This document shows, one piece after another, positions 34,781 through 43,298 of a stretch of 64,000 bases of DNA. The position numbers and the translations under genes were made by a program. The first letter of the stretch is position 1. Every line of letters starts with the position of its first letter. A model generated the notes under the pieces. The model had not been told where the DNA came from, searched no databases, and worked only from the letters and a program-made list of their open reading frames with translations. Source of the stretch: Novosphingobium kaempferiae (GTDB lineage Bacteria > Pseudomonadota > Alphaproteobacteria > Sphingomonadales > Sphingomonadaceae); NCBI RefSeq assembly GCF_021227995.1, contig NZ_CP089301.1, forward strand, positions 3,038,001-3,102,000, in the 5' to 3' direction.

Positions 34781-34929
34781 CGTCGCGTTTCCTTCGTCCT
34801 GCCGCATCGGCACGAGCGGTCTACGGGCAATAGCTTAGGAAAACGCGAAAATCCCGATGGTGCCATAGGCGCGAGTCCCCTCGTCCCAATTCGGGATGAT
34901 TGGGACAGGCACTCTTTACACGCACGGAT

Positions 34930-34958
34930 GAGGGCGCCCGCAAGACGCGGACGCCCTC
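34930..34958 (-). terminator. Hairpin downstream of the glycine-zipper gene
   Basis: gagggcg and cgccctc, extended by ccgc/gcgg, can pair around aagac. It lies 66 nt past the minus-strand stop. No T run follows, so termination is uncertain. Confidence 0.4.
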
Positions 34959-35023
34959 CCGCCCGTTAGGACGGTTCCCCCGCACTTCGCCGTACGCGCG
35001 GGGAAATCGATCTGTAGGTGGCC

Positions 35024-35473
35024 TTAGCGGCAGCGCGATCCGCCGCGGTCGACCTCGCGGCCCAGCAGGGCGCCCGCTGCCGCACCGATCACGGTGCCGA
35101 CGGTCCGGTCGCGTCCGCCGTCGATCTCGCGGCCCAGCAGCGCACCGCCGGCACCACCGATCAGGAGGCCAGTGGTGCCGTTGCCGCGACGGCAGTAGTA
35201 ACGGCCGTCGTTGCCGCGCCAGGACGAGCGGCGATAGTCGCCACGGTCGTAGTCACGACGATCGTAGTAACGATCACGGCCGCCGTAGCCGCGACGGTAA
35301 TCTTCGCGCGAGTAGCGATAGCGGTCACGGCCATGCTCGTAGCTCTGCTCGCCGGGGGCGACGAAGGCTTCGGCAGCCGGAGTGTAGGAACCAACCGCCG
35401 CCGTGGCGGGCAGCGCAATGGTGAAGCTGGCAACGGCGGCAGCGATGGCCGAGGCCTTGAAGAATGCGTTCAT
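35024..35473 (-). CDS. Glycine-zipper 2TM domain protein, exported
   Basis: A 149-residue envelope protein. The signal peptide MNAFFKASAIAAAVASFTIA ends near ALPATAA. A tyrosine- and arginine-rich low-complexity segment (RYSREDYRRGYGGRDRYYDR) follows. The C-terminal glycine zipper, GLLIGGAGGALLGREIDGG then GTVIGAAAGALLGREVD, is a duplicated 2TM motif like those of the SlyB and RcnB-like groups. A single Cys (YYCRR) precedes it and another lies at the C-terminus. Such proteins sit in or at the outer membrane; function unknown. The 234-nt gap upstream shows no other gene. Confidence 0.8.
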   Translation of the reverse strand: MNAFFKASAIAAAVASFTIALPATAAVGSYTPAAEAFVAPGEQSYEHGRDRYRYSREDYRRGYGGRDRYYDRRDYDRGDYRRSSWRGNDGRYYCRRGNGTTGLLIGGAGGALLGREIDGGRDRTVGTVIGAAAGALLGREVDRGGSRCR

Positions 35474-35707
35474 CTCAACTCTCCTCTTCTAAGGAAGCGA
35501 ACCGGCCATCCGAGTCGATCCGCCTGACGCATTCATCTTTAAGCCTTCCATCCTGAACGGAACGCAACACGCCTGTCAGGATTCGATTTTGCGACGAAGC
35601 GATGTTTCGGCGTCGACCGGGCGAGCGGTTGCCGCCGCTGGCGTGCGCTTCTAAGGGGCCAATGCGCGCGACCCGTTTCCGGGAAGCCGCGGAGAGAGAC
35701 GCCGGAA

Positions 35708-36607
35708 ATGCCCGATACCCTGCCCCGCCAGTCTTCCACCCTCTCCGGACTGCTCCCGGCGCTGGGCGCCTATGGCATCTGGTGCCTGTTTCCGCTCTAC
35801 TTCGCGCTGCTCAAGGACGTCGCCCCATTCGAGGTGGTGGTCTGGCGGCTGATGTGTACGCTGCCGTTCTGCCTCGGCGCGATCGTCGTGCTGCGTCAGG
35901 GGCCCGCACTGCGCGCCGCGCTGACGACTCCGCGCATCCTTGGCGCGCTGGCGCTGAGCGGGCTGCTGATCGGGACGAACTGGCTGATCTACGTGGTCGC
36001 TGTCATGGATGGCCACGTCCTCGCCGCAAGCCTCGGCTACTACATCAACCCGCTGGTCAACGTGCTGGCGGCAACGGTCTTCCTCAAGGAGAAGCTGACC
36101 CGGCGCCAGTGGATCGCGGTGGCCCTTGCCGCCATCGGCGTGGCGCTGCTGGCCAAGGGGGCGCTCGATACGCTGTGGATCAGCGTGGTGCTGGCGCTGA
36201 GCTTCGCGGGCTACGGCCTGACACGCAAGCTCGCCCCGGTCGAGGCGCTGCCCGGCCTTACAGTGGAGACGCTGGTGCTGCTGGTCCCCGCGCTCGGCCT
36301 GCTGTCATGGCAGGTACAGCAGCCGGGCGGCCTTGCCATGGGATCGTCCACCGGGATCAGCCTGCTGCTGCTCTGCGCCGGTCCGCTGACGGCGATCCCT
36401 CTGATGCTCTTCGCCACCGCCGCGCGCAGACTGGACTTCTCGGTCCTCGGCTTCATCCAGTTCGTGACACCGACCGGGCTGTTCCTGATGAGCGTGTTCG
36501 TCTTCGGAGAGCCGCTCAAGCCGATCCAGCTGGTCTGCTTCGCCTTCATCTGGTGCGCGATCGCGGTGTTCTGCTGGGATATCCTGTCACGCCGGAAGGC
36601 GGGGTAA
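35708..36607 (+). CDS. rarD: RarD-type EamA/DMT permease
   Basis: A 299-residue inner membrane protein with ten predicted helices in two EamA halves. The RarD-type features are YGIWCLFPLYFALLKDVAPF at the first helix, EVVVWRLMCTLPFC, and LGYYINPLVNVLAATVFLKE. RarD proteins are putative drug/metabolite exporters (chloramphenicol sensitivity phenotype in Pseudomonas); the natural substrate is not known. It is convergent with pyrC, with a palindrome between. Confidence 0.92.
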   Translation: MPDTLPRQSSTLSGLLPALGAYGIWCLFPLYFALLKDVAPFEVVVWRLMCTLPFCLGAIVVLRQGPALRAALTTPRILGALALSGLLIGTNWLIYVVAVMDGHVLAASLGYYINPLVNVLAATVFLKEKLTRRQWIAVALAAIGVALLAKGALDTLWISVVLALSFAGYGLTRKLAPVEALPGLTVETLVLLVPALGLLSWQVQQPGGLAMGSSTGISLLLLCAGPLTAIPLMLFATAARRLDFSVLGFIQFVTPTGLFLMSVFVFGEPLKPIQLVCFAFIWCAIAVFCWDILSRRKAG

Positions 36608-36618
36608 GCACTTAGCGC

Positions 36619-36694
36619 TCGTCATTGCGAGCATAGCGAAGCAATCCAGCGTGGACCGTGACGCTGGATTGCTTCGCTATGCTCGCAATGACGA
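36619..36694. repeat. 76-nt dispersed palindrome, copy 6
   Basis: Perfect 30-nt arms at 36619-36648 and 36665-36694 with a 16-nt loop. This copy has a two-base variant, gcATagcg, matched exactly by cgctATgc in the other arm. It lies between the convergent rarD and pyrC stops. Confidence 0.9.
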
Positions 36695-36699
36695 AGGGT

Positions 36700-38025
36700 T
36701 TAGAGTGCCCCGGCGAAGCGCAGTGCTTCACCCTGTGCCTGATTGGCGAGTTGACCTTCCCACATCGCCGCATGGCCGCGCACGATGGTGCCGATGACGC
36801 GACCTTCCAGTTCCATGCCCGCGAAGGGCGTCCAGCCGCAGCGGCTCTCGCCCCATTCCTCGGTCACGGTGAAGGTGCCCTTGCGATCGACCACGGTGAA
36901 GTCGGCGTCGTAACCCACCGCTATGCGGCCCTTGCCGACAAGGCCGAACACGCGCTGCACGCCGCTGGAGGTCATGTCGATCAGCCGCTCCAGAGTCAGG
37001 CGACCCTTGGCGACATGGTCCAGCATCAGCGGCAGCAGCGTCTGCACGCCCGGCATGCCCGAGGGGCTGGCAGGGTACGGCTTGGCCTTCTCCTCGCGCG
37101 TGTGCGGCGCGTGGTCGGAGCCGATCACGTCGGGCACGCCCGCGCGCAGCCAGTGCCAAAGGCCGTCGCGGTGCGCGGCGGAGCGGATCGGCGGGTTCAT
37201 CTGCGCGAAGGTGCCGATCTTCGGATAGGCTTCCTCGGCCGCCAGCGTCAGGTGCTGCGGCGTCACCTCGCAAGTCGCGACGTCGCGGTGCTGGGCGATC
37301 ACTTCCAGCTCGGCCGGGGTAGTGATGTGGAGGATGTGGATCGGGCGGCGCGCCTCGCGGGCAAGGCGCAGGATGCGCTTCGTCGCCAGCATCGCGCTCT
37401 CGTCGTCGCGCCAGACTGGATGGCTGGAGGGATCGCCCTCGACGCGGAAGTCCTTGCGCGCATTCATCCGCGCCTCGTCCTCGGCGTGGATGGCGACGCG
37501 GCGGCGGCCATGCGCCAGCACTCGGGCAAGCTGCTCGTCCTCGGCCACCAGCAGACTGCCGGTCGATGCGCCCATGAAGATCTTCACGCCCGCCGTGCCG
37601 GGGATGCGCTCCAGATCAGCGAGGGCCACCGCGTTGTCCGCAGTAGCGCCGACGTAGAACGCATGGTCGCAGAACATGCGGTGATGCGCGCGCTTCAGCT
37701 TGTCGAGAACGCGGTCCTCGGTGTCGGTGTTGGGGTTGGTGTTCGGCATCTCGAACACCGCCGTGATGCCGCCCATCACCGCCGCGCGACTGCCGGTCTC
37801 GAGGTCTTCCTTGTGCTCCAGCCCCGGCTCGCGGAAGTGGACCTGGCTGTCAATGACGCCGGGCAGCACATCGAGACCGGTGCAGTCGATCCGCTTGGCC
37901 GCATCGGGATAGGAGCCGACACCGAGGATCTTGCCGTCGCGCACCGCGACATCGGCGACGACCGAACCATTCGGCGTATGGACAGTGCCACCGGAAAGGA
38001 CGAGTTCGGGTGCGGGTGCGCTCAT
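36700..38025 (-). CDS. pyrC: Class I dihydroorotase (PyrC-like) with Gln in place of the first metal His
   Basis: Third step of pyrimidine synthesis. It has 441 residues in an amidohydrolase barrel: VLPGVIDSQVHFREPG at residues 53-68, carboxylatable Lys148 in GVKIFMGAS, AIHAEDEARM, ILHITTPAEL and the catalytic GSDHAPHT. The usual HxH metal motif reads Gln61-x-His63; I checked the codon (CAG) on the minus strand. Gln at this place may be common in a sphingomonad or alphaproteobacterial subgroup, but it would alter the metal site. It could alternatively be an inactive DHOase-like partner if pyrB lies elsewhere with another pyrC. Confidence 0.87.
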   Translation of the reverse strand: MSAPAPELVLSGGTVHTPNGSVVADVAVRDGKILGVGSYPDAAKRIDCTGLDVLPGVIDSQVHFREPGLEHKEDLETGSRAAVMGGITAVFEMPNTNPNTDTEDRVLDKLKRAHHRMFCDHAFYVGATADNAVALADLERIPGTAGVKIFMGASTGSLLVAEDEQLARVLAHGRRRVAIHAEDEARMNARKDFRVEGDPSSHPVWRDDESAMLATKRILRLAREARRPIHILHITTPAELEVIAQHRDVATCEVTPQHLTLAAEEAYPKIGTFAQMNPPIRSAAHRDGLWHWLRAGVPDVIGSDHAPHTREEKAKPYPASPSGMPGVQTLLPLMLDHVAKGRLTLERLIDMTSSGVQRVFGLVGKGRIAVGYDADFTVVDRKGTFTVTEEWGESRCGWTPFAGMELEGRVIGTIVRGHAAMWEGQLANQAQGEALRFAGAL

Positions 38026-38102
38026 CGGGATCGGCCTTTCTGCGGCAATTTCACGTCAATGCGCCCGACCTAGGCCTGTCGCGCGGGGCTTTCAAGCATC
38101 TC

Positions 38103-38792
38103 TCAGGATGCCCCGTGCCGGGCGCGGGTCCGGTTCAGCAGCGCCTGCACGAAGGCGTCGAGATCGTCGACGTCGACATCGAGCACCTCGTCGCTCTCCT
38201 CCAGCACCGCGACGATGTCCTCGCGGGTGTAATCGAGTGCGGGTGCATGGGCCACGCGCGGCGGGCGGTGGGGCCAGGAATGGCCGGTCAGGTTGTTGTA
38301 GACCCAGCCCACCCCGCAAAGCAGCAGGACATTGGCGGCGATCGGCAGCATCCACGTCCAGTCCCACGGCTGCGCGTTCGTAGCCCCCAGCGCGAACAGC
38401 AATGCGCTCGCCCCGCCGGGAGGATGCAGGCTGCGGGTGAGCGCCATGACTGCGATGGCTAGGCCGACCGCGACAAAGGCCGAAAGCCACGGATCGCCGA
38501 GCAGATGCCCGATGACGAGTCCGATCGCACCGGACAGCAGGTCTCCGCCGATCACCGCCCACGGCTGCGCCAGCGGGCTTGCCGGGACGCAGAAGATCAG
38601 CACCGCCGAGGCACCCAGCGGTGCGACGAGGAACGGCAGCGCCTTCGCATGATCGCCGGGAAACAGATGCAGCGCATACCACGTCACGAGGCCCGCGATG
38701 GCGATGCCGATGGTCGCTCCCACCGTGCCCCGCAACCAGCCCAGATGGCCGAGGGCGCGCGTGCGCCAGTTTTCCCGAACTGCCTGCGACAT
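38103..38792 (-). CDS. HPP family membrane protein
   Basis: A 229-residue protein with four to five membrane helices and the family-naming motif SLHPPGGASALLFALG in the middle. HPP proteins in cyanobacteria and plants carry nitrite into organelles or cells; some bacterial forms also carry a CBS domain, absent here. After the last helix there is a soluble acidic tail (REDIVAVLEESDEVLDVDVD). I prefer the ATG at 38792; an in-frame ATG at 38828 lacks a ribosome site. Transport function is inferred. Confidence 0.85.
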   Translation of the reverse strand: MSQAVRENWRTRALGHLGWLRGTVGATIGIAIAGLVTWYALHLFPGDHAKALPFLVAPLGASAVLIFCVPASPLAQPWAVIGGDLLSGAIGLVIGHLLGDPWLSAFVAVGLAIAVMALTRSLHPPGGASALLFALGATNAQPWDWTWMLPIAANVLLLCGVGWVYNNLTGHSWPHRPPRVAHAPALDYTREDIVAVLEESDEVLDVDVDDLDAFVQALLNRTRARHGAS

Positions 38793-38861
38793 TCGTCGTT
38801 CTTTCGCTGCTTCCGATGAAAGCCCCATGCCGCAGACGCAGGACGATGGCGAGACCGGCTT

Positions 38862-39236
38862 TCAGAACTTGAGCTTGTAGCGCACCATCGCCCGGTTGCT
38901 GACCTGCCCGTTGCCGACCGTCGCCTGCTCCACTTCGATGCCGAGCGTTGAATTCTCGCTCAACCCCATCTCGGCGCGTGGCAGGCCTTCCCGCACGGCG
39001 AAGGCGTCGAGCGGCCGCACCCGCTCCTTCTCCGGGTTCTGCGCACAGACGACGATCTCCCCCACCCGACCTTCCGGGCAGCGCGGCTTCACCGCCCGCA
39101 GGTTCATCGCGTCATCACGCGGCATCTGCGCAAGGTCGAAGAGCGGCGCCTCGATGGCGGGCGGCTGCGGGGGCACGTCGGCGAGCGGCATGGCCGACAG
39201 AAGGTCATGCAATCGCGGCCATTTCGTGACCGACAA
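38862..39236 (-). CDS. Hypothetical protein
   Basis: Up to 124 residues, with a TTG at 39234-39236 as the outermost start and an ATG at 39189-39191 as an inner alternative (MPLADVPPQPPAIEAP). A proline-rich N-terminal part is followed by KPRCPEGRVGEIVVCAQNPE (two cysteines) and a C-terminal segment ending VRYKLKF. The final hydrophobic-alternating stretch and terminal Phe recall exported or outer membrane proteins, and the PxFDL..MP.DDAMNLRA region looks conserved, but I cannot name a family. The nitroreductase terminator lies just upstream, so it needs its own promoter. Confidence 0.55.
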   Translation of the reverse strand: MSVTKWPRLHDLLSAMPLADVPPQPPAIEAPLFDLAQMPRDDAMNLRAVKPRCPEGRVGEIVVCAQNPEKERVRPLDAFAVREGLPRAEMGLSENSTLGIEVEQATVGNGQVSNRAMVRYKLKF

Positions 39237-39242
39237 ACAAAA

Positions 39243-39273
39243 GGCCCGGCCCTCTTTTAAAGAGGACCGGGCC
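39243..39273 (-). terminator. Intrinsic terminator of the nitroreductase gene
   Basis: A 15-bp stem with one mismatch (ggcccggccctcttt with aaagaggaccgggcc) and a one-base loop. On the minus strand it is followed by ttttgtttg. It lies 50 nt past the nitroreductase stop. Confidence 0.85.
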
Positions 39274-39322
39274 CGATGAGCGCCCGCGCAGGGAGGGGGG
39301 AGGCAGTGCGGGCGCTGAATCG

Positions 39323-39901
39323 TCAGGCGAACTTGCCGGCCTTGGCGATCTCGGCCAGCGGCTTGCGGCTGCTGGCGACTTCACGCTCCTGCAGGAACTC
39401 GGGCAGGACCGACTTGTCGCCCTGCTTGCCGATGGCGAAGGCCGCTTCGAGGCGATGGTCGGCAGGAATGCCCAGCGCGGCTTCCGCCTCGCCGAACTTC
39501 AGGCCGGTCATGCCGTGGGTGTGGTAGCCGAGCGCCTGCGCCTGGATCGCGGCGAGCACCCAGGCCGCGCCCGCGTCGAAGCTGTGGCTGTGGTTGTCCG
39601 CGTTGCCCTTGTCCGAACGCATGTACTTGTCGGAAACGACGAAGACGAGCGCGGCGGCTTCCTTGGCCCAACCGGCGTTGAAGTCGATCAGCTGCGACAG
39701 GAACAGATCCCAGTTCTCATCGCCCTTCTTGGCGTAGAGGAAGGTCCAGGGCTGCACATTGTAGGCCGAGGGCGCCCAGCCACCGGCTTCGAGGATCGCG
39801 TCGAGGTCTTCCTGGGGCATCTCGGTGCCGTCAAAGGCGCGGGGGCTCCAGCGATCGACGATGAGCTTCTCGATCTTGGGGTTGGCGATACGTCCGGTCA
39901 T
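39323..39901 (-). CDS. Nitroreductase family protein
   Basis: A 192-residue FMN-dependent oxidoreductase. The N-terminal VDRWSPRAFDG supplies the FMN-binding RSPRxF motif, then AGGWAPSAYNVQPWTFLYA and AWVLAAIQAQALGYHTHGM. The length and layout fit small nitroreductases that reduce nitro groups, quinones or flavins with NAD(P)H. It lies 87 nt downstream of the pirin gene in the same direction; both may be under the LysR regulator upstream. It ends at a strong terminator. Confidence 0.9.
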   Translation of the reverse strand: MTGRIANPKIEKLIVDRWSPRAFDGTEMPQEDLDAILEAGGWAPSAYNVQPWTFLYAKKGDENWDLFLSQLIDFNAGWAKEAAALVFVVSDKYMRSDKGNADNHSHSFDAGAAWVLAAIQAQALGYHTHGMTGLKFGEAEAALGIPADHRLEAAFAIGKQGDKSVLPEFLQEREVASSRKPLAEIAKAGKFA

Positions 39902-39988
39902 GAAACTGTCCTTCTGCTAAAGGCTTGGGAGATTGCGCAAGCAGGAGGGCGACCCGCGATCCTTCGCGAATCGCCCTCCCGCGCTATG

Positions 39989-40687
39989 TCAGGCTGCGTC
40001 CACGAGTACCAGTTCGGCATCCTCAAGAGCGGTGACCGAAATGGTATCGAGGCCGGTGATGGCGATGCCGTCGCGGGCGTTGGCTTCCACGTCGCCCACC
40101 CGGATGCGGCCGGTGGCGGGGACGAGGTAGCTGTGGCGGCCGGGCTCGGTGGCATAGGTCACCGTGTCGCCCGCCTTCACCGTCGCGCCCAGAACGCGGG
40201 CCTCGGCGTTGATGTGGAGAGCTTCCTCGTCACCGGCGATGCCGCTCGCCAGCGTCACGAAGCGACCGGTGCGGTCATCCTTCGGGAAAGGACGCGCACC
40301 CCAGCTGGGCTGCTCGCCGCGGCGGTCGGGGATGATCCAGATCTGGAACAGCGTCGTTTCCTCGTCCTCGAGGTTGTATTCCGAGTGCTGGATGCCCGTC
40401 CCGGCGCTCATCACCTGAACGTCGCCCGCTTCGGTGCGGCCGGTGTTGCCCAGGCTGTCGCGGTGCGTGATGGCGCCTTTGCGGACATAGGTGACGATCT
40501 CCATGTCGCGGTGCGGATGCGGCGGGAAGCCGCTCTTCGGCGCGATGGTGTCGTCGTTCCATACCCGCAGGCGGCCCCAATTGGTGCGCGCAGGTTCGTG
40601 GTAGTCGCCAAACGAGAAATGATGGTGCGCGTCGAGCCAGCCGTGGTTGGCGGCGCCGATGCTGTCGAAGGGGCGCAGTTCGATCAT
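39989..40687 (-). CDS. Pirin family protein (YhhW-like)
   Basis: A 232-residue bicupin. The N-terminal cupin holds the metal ligands in FPPHPHRDMEIVTYV (two His) and GTGIQHSEYN (His and downstream Glu), which match the quercetin 2,3-dioxygenase-active YhhW/pirin group. Start at the ATG 40685-40687. It is divergent from a LysR-type regulator, and a nitroreductase gene follows it. This pirin-LysR arrangement is common in proteobacteria and probably responds to an electrophile or quinone-like signal; that part is inferred. Confidence 0.92.
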   Translation of the reverse strand: MIELRPFDSIGAANHGWLDAHHHFSFGDYHEPARTNWGRLRVWNDDTIAPKSGFPPHPHRDMEIVTYVRKGAITHRDSLGNTGRTEAGDVQVMSAGTGIQHSEYNLEDEETTLFQIWIIPDRRGEQPSWGARPFPKDDRTGRFVTLASGIAGDEEALHINAEARVLGATVKAGDTVTYATEPGRHSYLVPATGRIRVGDVEANARDGIAITGLDTISVTALEDAELVLVDAA

Positions 40688-40759
40688 GGTGGCAATCCTC
40701 GAATATGTCCGTCGATCGGGGATCGACTGTTTCGAAGACCCATCTAGGCCTTGCGCCCC

Positions 40760-40789
40760 TATCGCGAAATTGTGATAAACTCGCGCGAG
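40760..40789. promoter_or_regulatory. Candidate LysR operator between the pirin gene and its regulator
   Basis: TATC at 40760-40763 and GATA at 40774-40777 form a dyad with 10 nt between, the size expected for a LysR-type site. A perfect 10-bp palindrome, ctcgcgcgag, follows at 40780-40789. Both are within the 119-nt divergent gap and close to the regulator start at 40807. Confidence 0.45.
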
Positions 40790-40806
40790 TTGTTCAGGAA
40801 AGTTGA

Positions 40807-41721
40807 ATGGTCGACGTCGTTCCGCCCAGTCTCGATCACTTGCGCTGCTTTCTCGCCGTCGTGGAGGAAGGCAGCTTCAACGCCGCCGCCCGCCGCCTTG
40901 GGCGTGCAATTTCGGTCGTCAGCTACGCCATCGCCCAGCTGGAGAGCCAGCTCGACGTGCGGCTGTTCGACCGGGAAGGCTCGCGCAAGCCGCAGCTGAC
41001 CGAGGAGGGCCGCGCGCTGCTGTCGGAAGTCCATGCGATCTCCGATGATGTGGACGCCCTGCTCGCCAAGGTGCGCAGCCTGCGACAGGGGCTGGAGGCG
41101 GAGCTGTCGCTGGCGGTGGACGTCATGGTGCCCGGCAACGTGCTCGCCCGCCTGCTGCGCGACTTTCAGGCCCGGTTTCCCACGGTTCCGCTGCGTCTCC
41201 ATGTCGAGGCGCTGGGCGCGGTGGCGGCGCTGGTGCTGGACGGCCGCGCCACCCTCGCCATTGCCGGGCCGGATATCCTCGAACTGCCGGAGATCGAGCG
41301 CGAGACGATCGGCGCGGTGGAGATGGTGCCCGTCGCCGCGCCCGATCACGCGCTCGCCAGGGTGGACCGCATCGCTCCGGGCGAGACGCGCAAGCATCTG
41401 CAACTCGTGCTGACCGACCGTTCGCCGTTGACGGAAGGGCGGGATTTCTCGGTTTTCAGCCCGCGTTCGTGGCGGCTGGCGGACCTTGGCGCCAAGCATG
41501 CGCTGCTCAAGGAGGGGATCGGCTGGGGCTCGATGCCGCGCCATGTGATCCGGGACGACCTGACCTCCGGCGCGCTGGTGGAACTGCATCTGCCCGAGCG
41601 TTCGGCGCTCGATTACGCGCTCGTCGCGCTGTGGCGCAAGGATAGCCGCCCCGGCCCTGCCGCTGTCTGGGTGCTCGACGAAATGCGCGAGCGGCTGGCG
41701 AAGTGCCCCTCCACCGGCTGA
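40807..41721 (+). CDS. LysR-family transcriptional regulator
   Basis: A 304-residue regulator. The N-terminal winged helix is LDHLRCFLAVVEEGSFNAAA followed by LGRAISVVSYAIAQLE and FDREGSRKPQLTEEGRALL. The substrate-binding domain starts near residue 90 (AELSLAVDVMVPGNVLARLL). It is divergent from the pirin gene and so is likely to control it and itself. The effector is unknown. Confidence 0.94.
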   Translation: MVDVVPPSLDHLRCFLAVVEEGSFNAAARRLGRAISVVSYAIAQLESQLDVRLFDREGSRKPQLTEEGRALLSEVHAISDDVDALLAKVRSLRQGLEAELSLAVDVMVPGNVLARLLRDFQARFPTVPLRLHVEALGAVAALVLDGRATLAIAGPDILELPEIERETIGAVEMVPVAAPDHALARVDRIAPGETRKHLQLVLTDRSPLTEGRDFSVFSPRSWRLADLGAKHALLKEGIGWGSMPRHVIRDDLTSGALVELHLPERSALDYALVALWRKDSRPGPAAVWVLDEMRERLAKCPSTG

Positions 41722-41761
41722 GGCCCTTGCGCCGCCCCGCGCGCTGCCCCACTTGGGGCGC

Positions 41762-42553
41762 ATGACCGCTACCCGCCTGACCGATCGCGCCGTGATCCGG
41801 CTGTCTCCGCGCCCCGATTCGGGGGAGAACGTCGCCGATTTCCTGCAGGGGCTGGTGACGTCCGACGTCGCCGGGCCATTGCCGGTATGGGCGGGGCTGC
41901 TGACGCCGCAGGGGAAGGCGCTGTTCGACTTCATCGTGTGGCCGGGCGGGCATGGGCTGCTGCTCGATTGCGAGGCGCAAGTCGCTGATCTGCTTGTGAA
42001 ACGCCTGTCGATGTACCGCCTTCGCAAGGCCATCGACATCGCCCGGGACGACACCGTGGCGGTGCACTGGCGCCCCCATACCGGCGACGGCGCGGCGGCC
42101 GATCCCCGTCTCCATGCCCTTGGAGAACGCTGGATTTCCGCCATCGACACCACGAATCCCGACGATGTACTGAAGGAAACCGGGGGGGCACTGAACGGCA
42201 CAGAGAATGCGCAGAGCGCCACCGACGCGGCATACAGGGCGCACCGGCTGGCGCTTGGCGTACCCGAAGGCCGCGCCGAGCTGGGCGATGGCGAAACCCT
42301 CTGGCTGGAGTGCAATGCGGTCGAACTGAACGGCGTCAGCTTCACCAAGGGCTGCTACGTCGGACAGGAAAACACCGCGCGCATGAACTGGCGCCAGAAG
42401 GTCAACCGCCGACTGGTGGTGGTGCCCCTCGCCCGCTCGGACGAGAAGCGCCGCCGCGTCGCCTATCCCGGACTCGGGCTGGCGATCGACCATCTGCGCG
42501 TCGAGGACATCGCCCCCGACCTCACACCGTCATGGCTGGCCGAGCAGGCCTGA
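41762..42553 (+). CDS. ygfZ: Tetrahydrofolate-dependent iron-sulphur maintenance protein YgfZ
   Basis: A 263-residue protein of the YgfZ/GcvT-like family, which uses folate to support certain Fe-S enzymes. The start is the ATG at 41762 rather than the ATG three codons upstream. The signature Lys-Gly-Cys is in FTKGCYVGQENTARM near residue 197, and FLQGLVTSDV and LTPQGKALFDFIV mark the folate-binding N-terminal half. It is alone on the plus strand and ends at a compact hairpin. Confidence 0.92.
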   Translation: MTATRLTDRAVIRLSPRPDSGENVADFLQGLVTSDVAGPLPVWAGLLTPQGKALFDFIVWPGGHGLLLDCEAQVADLLVKRLSMYRLRKAIDIARDDTVAVHWRPHTGDGAAADPRLHALGERWISAIDTTNPDDVLKETGGALNGTENAQSATDAAYRAHRLALGVPEGRAELGDGETLWLECNAVELNGVSFTKGCYVGQENTARMNWRQKVNRRLVVVPLARSDEKRRRVAYPGLGLAIDHLRVEDIAPDLTPSWLAEQA

Positions 42554-42565
42554 TGCATCGTCTGG

Positions 42566-42586
42566 AAATTCGCTGAAGGCGAATTT
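42566..42586 (+). terminator. Hairpin downstream of ygfZ
   Basis: A perfect 8-bp stem (aaattcgc/gcgaattt) around tgaag, followed by tta. It lies 13 nt past the ygfZ stop and fits a short intrinsic terminator. Confidence 0.6.
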
Positions 42587-42588
42587 TA

Positions 42589-42669
42589 CGGCACCGGCCC
42601 GCTCCCCCACCCGGCCTCCCATCAAGGGTACACTAGTGGGAGGCCGGGTGGGGGAGTGGGCCGGTGCCG
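42589..42669. repeat. Long inverted repeat between ygfZ and a GNAT gene
   Basis: Arms at 42589-42621 and 42637-42669 pair over 33 nt with one non-Watson-Crick position (g-t), around a 15-nt loop. The arms are cytosine/guanine-rich (cccccacccgg core). It is flanked on both sides by separate short hairpins pointing to each neighbouring gene. It is unlike the 77-nt family. Confidence 0.75.
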
Positions 42670-42673
42670 CTAC

Positions 42674-42696
42674 GAAAATGCCCTTCGGGCATTTTC
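42674..42696 (-). terminator. Terminator of the first GNAT gene
   Basis: A perfect 10-bp stem (gaaaatgccc/gggcattttc) with a ttc loop. On the minus strand the stem ends in attttc. It lies 18 nt past the GNAT stop. Confidence 0.7.
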
Positions 42697-42713
42697 CAGA
42701 TGACTCTGATCTC

Positions 42714-43298
42714 TCAGGCCATGCCCGCTACCGGCATGGTCGCTTCCAGACGCTGACCCGAACCAGCGTGCGGCATCGCGTCTTCGTCCAGATCGGCGAC
42801 GTAGACGCGGACCGTGTGTTCCATCGCCCGTGAGGCGCTGTAGCGGGAACGCACTTCGCCCGTGTCGTGGAAGCCTGCGCTTTCCAGCACGTCCTGCGTG
42901 CCCCGGCTGTCGGCGAAGTGGCTGGCCACCACCCGGCTGTACCCGAGCGAACGCGCCTGACGGACGACCGCGCGCAGCGCTTCCCCCGCGAAGCCATTGC
43001 CCCGGTGCCTGGCCGAAATCCAGTAGCCGACCTCCACGTCGTCCTCGTCGTCGCGGCCGAGGCCTATACTTCCGACCAGTTGCGCACCGCCCGGTGCGCG
43101 CAGATACATGAAGAAGTGCGGCAGGCGCGGATCGCGTGGCCGGTCGAGATAGATACGCAAGTCCTCTGCCGTGCGTGGCAGGTTCGACACCCCGACGTTG
43201 CGCTGGACGTCATCATCCGCCAGCGCCTCGACGAGATCGTCGAAGTCTTCCGGCCATGCCGGTCTCAAAAACAACCTCTCCGTGCGGACGAACATCAT
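42714..43298 (-). CDS. GNAT family acetyltransferase (RimJ/RimL-like), first copy
   Basis: A 194-residue acetyltransferase from the ATG at 43296-43298, with a ggag ribosome site. It begins MMFVRTERLFLRPAWPEDFD, the typical RimJ/RimL opening. The acetyl-CoA-binding region is YWISARHRGNGFAGEALRAV. Together with the next gene it is a divergent tandem duplicate (shared RTERLFLRPAWPED opening) downstream of rpmA. RimJ/RimL relatives acetylate N-termini of ribosomal proteins; that is a possible but unproven role here. Between the two copies is a degenerate palindrome. Confidence 0.88.
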   Translation of the reverse strand: MMFVRTERLFLRPAWPEDFDDLVEALADDDVQRNVGVSNLPRTAEDLRIYLDRPRDPRLPHFFMYLRAPGGAQLVGSIGLGRDDEDDVEVGYWISARHRGNGFAGEALRAVVRQARSLGYSRVVASHFADSRGTQDVLESAGFHDTGEVRSRYSASRAMEHTVRVYVADLDEDAMPHAGSGQRLEATMPVAGMA

